Shown here piece by piece: positions 59,278-64,000 of a stretch of 64,000 nucleotides of DNA. Below the pieces are notes generated by a model. The model had not been told where the DNA came from. It did not search any database and saw nothing but the letters and a program-made list of their open reading frames with translations. Both the position numbers and the translations under genes were made by a program. Each line of letters begins with the position of its first letter. The first letter of the stretch is position 1. Source of the stretch: Oscillospiraceae bacterium Marseille-Q3528 (GTDB taxonomy: Bacteria > Bacillota > Clostridia > Lachnospirales > Lachnospiraceae); contig JAGTTR010000001.1 of NCBI GenBank assembly GCA_018223385.1, forward strand, positions 156,130-220,129, read 5' to 3'.

Positions 59278-59925
59278 TTATACCAGATGTTTCCTCACCC
59301 AGTCTTCAACGGCTTCCGCCAGCGCCCGATGACCGTCCGCTTCCAGATGCACACTGTCGATCTGGCCTGCCCGGGCAAATTTTGCCGCATCCAGAAAACC
59401 GAAGCCATGGATCTCGGCGATCTGCCGATACCAGTCAGCCAGCTCCAGGGACACCTGCCGGGATCGTTCATAGCCGAACAGATTCCCCAGCCGGGAATGC
59501 GTGATGCCTTCCCCGATGTACACGGGGGAAATGAGCAGCACCTGCGGATTGCCTTTCATATGAAAACGAAGGTAGTTCGTGATCTTCTCTGCCATAAGCT
59601 CCATTTCTCCGGCCACATCCATGGCACAGTACTGGAACTTGCGCTTCAGATCATTGGTACCCAGCATGATGATCAAAAGATCAAAGGGTTTCTGGCTCTC
59701 AATGCAGGGCACAAGGGAACGCATGCCATTCTTCTCTCCCTCACAGGGATCGTCGGTGGCTATCGTCCTGCCATTCTGTCCTTCCTCAATGACCCAGTAG
59801 TTTTCTCCCAGAGCCTGCGCCAGAAGTCCCGTCCAGCGGACATCCTCCGGGAACCGCTCAGCGGTCCCCGGATCGTATCCCCAGGTGTTGGAATCTCCGA
59901 AGCAGACGATTCTTTTTCGTTCCAT
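59278..59925 (-). CDS. SGNH/GDSL-family hydrolase (arylesterase-like)
   Basis: A 215-residue esterase. The start MERKRIVCFG has GAGG 6 nt ahead. Block I 'CFGDSNTWGYDP' (Ser nucleophile), Gly near 'EEGQNGRT' (block II), 'IMLGTNDLKRKF' (block III, Asn) and 'DSVHLEADGHRAL' (block V, Asp and His) are all present. No signal peptide is seen. It matches single-domain acyl-ester hydrolases related to arylesterases or multifunctional acyl-CoA thioesterase/lysophospholipase. The true substrate is unknown. Confidence 0.92.
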   Translation of the reverse strand: MERKRIVCFGDSNTWGYDPGTAERFPEDVRWTGLLAQALGENYWVIEEGQNGRTIATDDPCEGEKNGMRSLVPCIESQKPFDLLIIMLGTNDLKRKFQYCAMDVAGEMELMAEKITNYLRFHMKGNPQVLLISPVYIGEGITHSRLGNLFGYERSRQVSLELADWYRQIAEIHGFGFLDAAKFARAGQIDSVHLEADGHRALAEAVEDWVRKHLV

Positions 59926-60008
59926 CGCCATCCTCATTCCCAATTTCCACATTTTATTACAAATACATGCCGCGCCCGATACCATCATCACTAGCTGCCA
60001 GGGAAAAA

Positions 60009-60152
60009 TACCGATTTACTCCTGTTCTTTCACCCACTATCAGTGACGGATACCAGATTACTCCCGTTCTTTCACCCACTATTGATGACAGATATAGACT
60101 TACTCGCTTTTTATCCCCCTCTGCCGATGACGGATACAGACTTGCTTCTAAC
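60009..60152. repeat. 42-bp tandem repeat, about 3.4 copies
   Basis: Units at 60009-60050, 60051-60092 and 60093-60134, with a fourth partial one after. Each begins 'TACCGATTTACTCCTGTTCT' or a variant and ends in a 'GATGACGGA'-like stretch. The copies drift apart progressively. They lie between purL and the GDSL gene on DNA that is not otherwise coding on the minus strand. Confidence 0.75.
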
Positions 60153-63100
60153 TTACTTAAAGTATGCTACACCGGACTCGAAGATGCGGATATCCTGCTC
60201 GCCGTAGATGTTCATTGCCACATGGGAATCCCGGCGCTCCACATGCGCCATCTTTCCAAGGCAGCGGCCATCCGGGCTGGTGATGCCCTCGATCGCGCAG
60301 TAGGAACCGTTGACGTTCCACTCCTCGTCCATGGTCGGGTTGCCGTTCAGATCCACATACTGGGTTGCCACCTGGCCATTCTCAAACAGCTTCTTCAGCC
60401 ACTCGTCATTTGCCACGAAGCGGCCCTCGCCGTGGGAAGCCGGATTGACATATACCTTGCCCAGCTCTGCCTGCGCCAGCCACGGGGATTTGTTGGAAAC
60501 CACCTTGGTGTATACCATCTTGGATACGTGGCGACCGATGTTGTTGTAGGTCAGTGTGGGTGCCTCTGCATCCTGTCCCACGATAGCGCCATTAGGCACC
60601 AGTCCCAGCTTGATCAGGGCCTGGAAGCCGTTGCAGATACCAAGGCACAGGCCGTCTCTCTCATTTAACAGCTTCATGACCGCTTCCTGGATCTTGGCAT
60701 TTCGGAATGCGGTTGCAAAGAATTTCGCAGAGCCATCGGGCTCATCACCTGCGGAGAAACCGCCGGGGAACATGATGATCTGGGCCTGCCGGATTTCTTT
60801 TTCAAAGGCATCCACGGACTCCCGGATATCGTTGGCATCCAGGTTGCGGAAGATTCTTGTCACCACGTTGGCACCGGCACGCTCAAAGGCTTTCGTGCTG
60901 TCGTACTCACAGTTGGTGCCCGGGAATACCGGAATAAATACGGTCGGTTTTGCCACCTTATGTTTGCAGATGTACACTTCCTTGGCATCATACAGGCCGG
61001 TGTTCACCGGTGCGCTGTTGTCCGCCTTGGAACGGGTCTTGAATACCTTTTCCAGCGTTCCTGTCCAGGCATCCATGGCCTCATCCATAGAAATCTTCAT
61101 GTCTCCATATACAAAGGCTTCCTCATCGGTCACCTCACCGATCTCTGCGTAAGCGACCGTAAGCTCGTCGATCTTGTCTTTCGGAACTTCGCACACGATG
61201 TTGCCGAAGCCCGGTGCAAACAGTTCTTCCGGTGCGATCTCGCTGTCGATCTTCACACCCTTGCGGTTACCGAAGGCCATGCGGCTCACAGCTGCCACCA
61301 GACCATGGGCATCCAGCGCGTAAGCGGCATTTACCCGGCCGGCCTGGATGTCTGCCTGTAAGCTTTCATACTGATTCATGACCTGATCGAATACCGGCAG
61401 GTCATAAGCGTCTCTGTCTGTTTTTACAAGAATCAACACATCTCCGCCCTTTTTCAGCTCCGGAGAAATGATATCCTGCTCTTTTGCCACATCCACAGCG
61501 AAAGAAACCAGTGTGGGGGGCACATCAATATCGTTGAAGGTGCCGGACATGGAATCCTTGCCGCCGATGGACGGCAGGCCGAAACCGATCTGTGCGCGGT
61601 AAGCGCCCAGCAGTGCTGCGAAAGGCTGGCTCCAGCGCTTGGGATCCTCGGTCATCCGACGGAAATATTCCTGGAAGGTGAAACGGATCTTGCGGAAATC
61701 ACCGCCGTTGGCAACGATTTTCGCCACGGATTCCAACACTGCATAAACAGCGCCGTGGTACGGGCTCCAGCTGGAAAGATACGGATCAAAGCCGTAGCTC
61801 ATCATGGTGACTGTGTCGCACTTGCCCTTCAGCACCGGCAGCTTGGCTACCATGGCCTGGGTCTCTGTGGTCTGATATTTGCCGCCGTGGGGCATAAATA
61901 CGGAAGCAGCGCCGATGGAGCCGTCGAACATTTCCACCAGACCCTTCTGGGAGCAAACGTTCAGGTCTTTCAGCGTATCCAGCCATTTGGCGCGGGCATC
62001 TGTTACCGGTTCCTGTTTTTCAAAGAAGTTGTCCTTTTCGGAAGGCATCTCCACTTCCACGGCCGTCTCCTGATGAGCGCCGTTGGTGTCCAGGAAGGCA
62101 CGGGAAATGTCTACGATCTTCTTGCCTCTCCACTCCAGCACCAGGCGGGGCTCCTCGGTGACAACTGCCACAGGAACAGCCTCCAGGTTCTCTTCCTTTG
62201 CGTAAGCCAGGAACTGGTCAAGATCGGACGGATCGACCACGACAGCCATCCGTTCCTGGGACTCGGAAATGGCGATCTCCGTGCCGTCCAGACCCTCATA
62301 CTTCTTCGGTACCTTGTCCAGATTCACCACCAGGCCTGCTGCCAGCTCACCGATGGCTACAGACACACCGCCTGCGCCGAAATCGTTGCACTTCTTGATG
62401 AGACGGCTGACTTCCTCTCTGCGGAACAGGCGCTGGATCTTCCGCTCGGTCGGCGGATTGCCCTTCTGCACCTCTGCGCCGCACGTCTCAATGGACTCCT
62501 CGGTATGTACTTTGGAGGAACCGGTAGCACCGCCGCAGCCGTCACGGCCGGTACGGCCGCCCAGCAGCACGATAATATCGCCGGGATCGGATGTCTCACG
62601 GATGACTGCTTTTCTCGGAGCCGCGCCCATGACAGCGCCGATCTCCATTCTCTTTGCCACATAATCGGGATGATAGATCTCTTTTACCAGGCCGGTGGCC
62701 AGACCGATCTGGTTGCCGTAGGAGCTGTAGCCGCTGGCTGCACCGCGGACAAGCTTCTTCTGGGGCAGCTTTCCTTTCAGTGTCTCGTCCACGGAACGGG
62801 TCGGGTCTGCCGCGCCGGTGACACGCATGGCCTGATAAACGTACGTACGGCCGGACAGCGGGTCACGGATGGCGCCGCCCAGACAGGTTGCTGCACCGCC
62901 GAAAGGCTCGATCTCTGTGGGATGGTTGTGGGTCTCATTTTTAAAGTTGATGAGCCACTCCTCGGTCTCGCCGTCGATCTCCACCGGCACCACGATGCTG
63001 CAGGCGTTGATCTCATCAGACTCCTCCTGATCCTGTAATTTTCCCTCTTTTTTCAGCTTTCTCATGGCCATCAGAGCCAGATCCATCAGGCAGACAAATT

Positions 63101-63911
63101 TATCCTTGCGCTCGCCGAATACCTCTTTTCTGGCATCCAGATACTCATGATAGGTTTCCTCAATGGGTTTCCGGAAATAGCCGTCGTCAAATTTCACATC
63201 CGTCAGCTCGGTAGAAAACGTAGTGTGGCGGCAGTGATCGGACCAGTATGTGTCCAGCACACGGATCTCCGTCATGGACGGGTCGCGTTTTTCCTCCTCC
63301 CGGAAATAATTCTGGATGTGTTTGAAATCCTTGAAGGTCATGGCCAGATTCAGGGAAGCATACAGCTCCTCCAGTGCCTGATCCTCCATCTGTGTAAACC
63401 CGTCAAAAATCTTCACATCTGCGGGCTCATCAAATACGGTGATGAGCGTATCCGGCTTCTGCAGGCCGGTCTCTCTGGAATCCACCGGGTTGATGCAGTA
63501 ATTTTTGATCTTCTCAAACTGCTCATCTGTCAGTGTTCCTTCTATTACATAGGTGACTGCAGTCTTGATCACCGGCTGCTCGTCTTCTTTCAGAAACTGT
63601 ACGCACTGAACAGCAGAATCTGCCCGCTGGTCGAACTGTCCCGGCAGGAATTCCACAGAAAATACATAGGCGCCATCTTCCCCCGGAAAATGCTCCTCAT
63701 AAAGCACATCCACCGGAAGCTCCGCAAACACGGACGTACACGCTCTCGCAAATGTCTCATCGCTGATATTTTCCACATCGTAGCGGATCAGCTCCCGCAC
63801 ACTGGTCACGGTGTCGATGCCGAGATAGCTGCTGATCTCATGCTTCAGTTCCTTCGCCTTTACCGCAAAAGGTGCTTTTTTCTCCACATATACTCTTCTT
63901 ACGCTGCTCAT
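60153..63911 (-). CDS. purL: phosphoribosylformylglycinamidine synthase, single-chain clostridial type
   Basis: A 1252-residue enzyme for the fourth step of purine synthesis: FGAR, glutamine and ATP to FGAM. The start MSSVRRVYVE follows GAGGAGG; the longer frame is unlikely. N-terminal PurS-like part, linker, then two AIRS-like halves with 'KNETHNHPTEIEPFGGAATC' (about 314-333) and 'GSSKVHTEE'; a C-terminal class I glutaminase (about 990-1252) with 'LCLGICNGFQALI' (Cys nucleophile) and late His/Glu. This long form replaces the separate PurS-PurQ-PurL of Bacillus. From 63912 to the window end only leader sequence is seen. Confidence 0.97.
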   Translation of the reverse strand: MSSVRRVYVEKKAPFAVKAKELKHEISSYLGIDTVTSVRELIRYDVENISDETFARACTSVFAELPVDVLYEEHFPGEDGAYVFSVEFLPGQFDQRADSAVQCVQFLKEDEQPVIKTAVTYVIEGTLTDEQFEKIKNYCINPVDSRETGLQKPDTLITVFDEPADVKIFDGFTQMEDQALEELYASLNLAMTFKDFKHIQNYFREEEKRDPSMTEIRVLDTYWSDHCRHTTFSTELTDVKFDDGYFRKPIEETYHEYLDARKEVFGERKDKFVCLMDLALMAMRKLKKEGKLQDQEESDEINACSIVVPVEIDGETEEWLINFKNETHNHPTEIEPFGGAATCLGGAIRDPLSGRTYVYQAMRVTGAADPTRSVDETLKGKLPQKKLVRGAASGYSSYGNQIGLATGLVKEIYHPDYVAKRMEIGAVMGAAPRKAVIRETSDPGDIIVLLGGRTGRDGCGGATGSSKVHTEESIETCGAEVQKGNPPTERKIQRLFRREEVSRLIKKCNDFGAGGVSVAIGELAAGLVVNLDKVPKKYEGLDGTEIAISESQERMAVVVDPSDLDQFLAYAKEENLEAVPVAVVTEEPRLVLEWRGKKIVDISRAFLDTNGAHQETAVEVEMPSEKDNFFEKQEPVTDARAKWLDTLKDLNVCSQKGLVEMFDGSIGAASVFMPHGGKYQTTETQAMVAKLPVLKGKCDTVTMMSYGFDPYLSSWSPYHGAVYAVLESVAKIVANGGDFRKIRFTFQEYFRRMTEDPKRWSQPFAALLGAYRAQIGFGLPSIGGKDSMSGTFNDIDVPPTLVSFAVDVAKEQDIISPELKKGGDVLILVKTDRDAYDLPVFDQVMNQYESLQADIQAGRVNAAYALDAHGLVAAVSRMAFGNRKGVKIDSEIAPEELFAPGFGNIVCEVPKDKIDELTVAYAEIGEVTDEEAFVYGDMKISMDEAMDAWTGTLEKVFKTRSKADNSAPVNTGLYDAKEVYICKHKVAKPTVFIPVFPGTNCEYDSTKAFERAGANVVTRIFRNLDANDIRESVDAFEKEIRQAQIIMFPGGFSAGDEPDGSAKFFATAFRNAKIQEAVMKLLNERDGLCLGICNGFQALIKLGLVPNGAIVGQDAEAPTLTYNNIGRHVSKMVYTKVVSNKSPWLAQAELGKVYVNPASHGEGRFVANDEWLKKLFENGQVATQYVDLNGNPTMDEEWNVNGSYCAIEGITSPDGRCLGKMAHVERRDSHVAMNIYGEQDIRIFESGVAYFK

Positions 63912-64000
63912 AGGTACCTCCTCTGACGTATGATTCGTTGATTTTCCTGTTTTTATCATAGCACAACAAGAGTCATTAGTATAATTAATATATCTTATTG

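Noticed and set aside
59967..60668. 233-codon plus-strand frame including the 42-bp repeats
   Set aside because: Most of it is antisense to the purL glutaminase domain; no ribosome site at the start.
61755..63038. 427-codon plus-strand frame inside purL
   Set aside because: Shadow of the PurL catalytic halves; no start signals.

Overview
The window reads as a chromosomal segment of a Gram-positive, spore-forming anaerobe of the Clostridia, most likely Lachnospiraceae. The evidence is sporulation-linked genes (a SpoVB-like flippase, SpoIIM, SigH), two T-box leaders, an FMN riboswitch over a RibU-type ECF transporter gene, Rrf2/NifS/NifU/MnmA organisation, the long clostridial-type PurL, strong AGGAGG ribosome binding sites and consensus sigma-A promoters. 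This is inferred from gene content; no 16S gene is present. Most genes are on the minus strand. No prophage, insertion sequence or CRISPR array was seen.

Layout. 0-6.3 kb: secreted metallo-beta-lactamase-fold protein, small lipoprotein, small conserved protein, MMPL exporter, membrane-anchored acidic protein, SnoaL-PAS-GGDEF cyclase. 6.3-9.6 kb: TAXI-type TRAP transporter. 9.8-13.1 kb: Rrf2-nifS-nifU-mnmA sulfur-trafficking operon with an IscR-like operator. 13.2-22.6 kb: SpoVB-like flippase, DAHP synthase, decayed Rpn-family gene, xerD, spoIIM, NUDIX hydrolase, proC, then an FMN-riboswitch operon of ribU plus a flavoprotein. 23-31 kb: YfbR-like nucleotidase, PadR plus HAAS-SEDS pair, MocR regulator, glnS, pfkA, HAD phosphatase. 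31-45.6 kb: dicarboxylate symporter, phosphatase, KDG kinase, three M20 peptidase-family genes, a GATase-like protein, a nucleoside hydrolase and a complete nucleoside ABC importer, which suggests uptake and breakdown of nucleosides. 46-50.1 kb: tyrS with its T-box, an HD protein, a small toxin-like gene with a divergent antisense RNA, and an NSS symporter. 50.3-54.7 kb: T-box(Cys)-cysE-cysS-mrnC-rlmB-sigH and tRNA-Thr. 54.7-64 kb: DUF1275 protein, Eis-like acetyltransferase, ispF, frameshifted HEPN/MNT pair, sugar acetyltransferase, tRNA-Met and tRNA-Val, GDSL hydrolase, purL.

The most interesting structures are non-coding. (1) At 48.36-48.70 kb, a 28-residue membrane peptide gene lies beside a divergently transcribed ~68-nt RNA. 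That RNA could base-pair with the peptide mRNA at its start codon, and the two terminator loops are exactly complementary, as in Fst/par type I toxin-antitoxin loci. (2) A ~166-nt structured element occurs at 9.6, 22.8 and (diverged) 47.3 kb, with paired base changes that keep several stems and a tandem G-A core. (3) A hairpin-rich repeat array lies at 37.0-37.3 kb.
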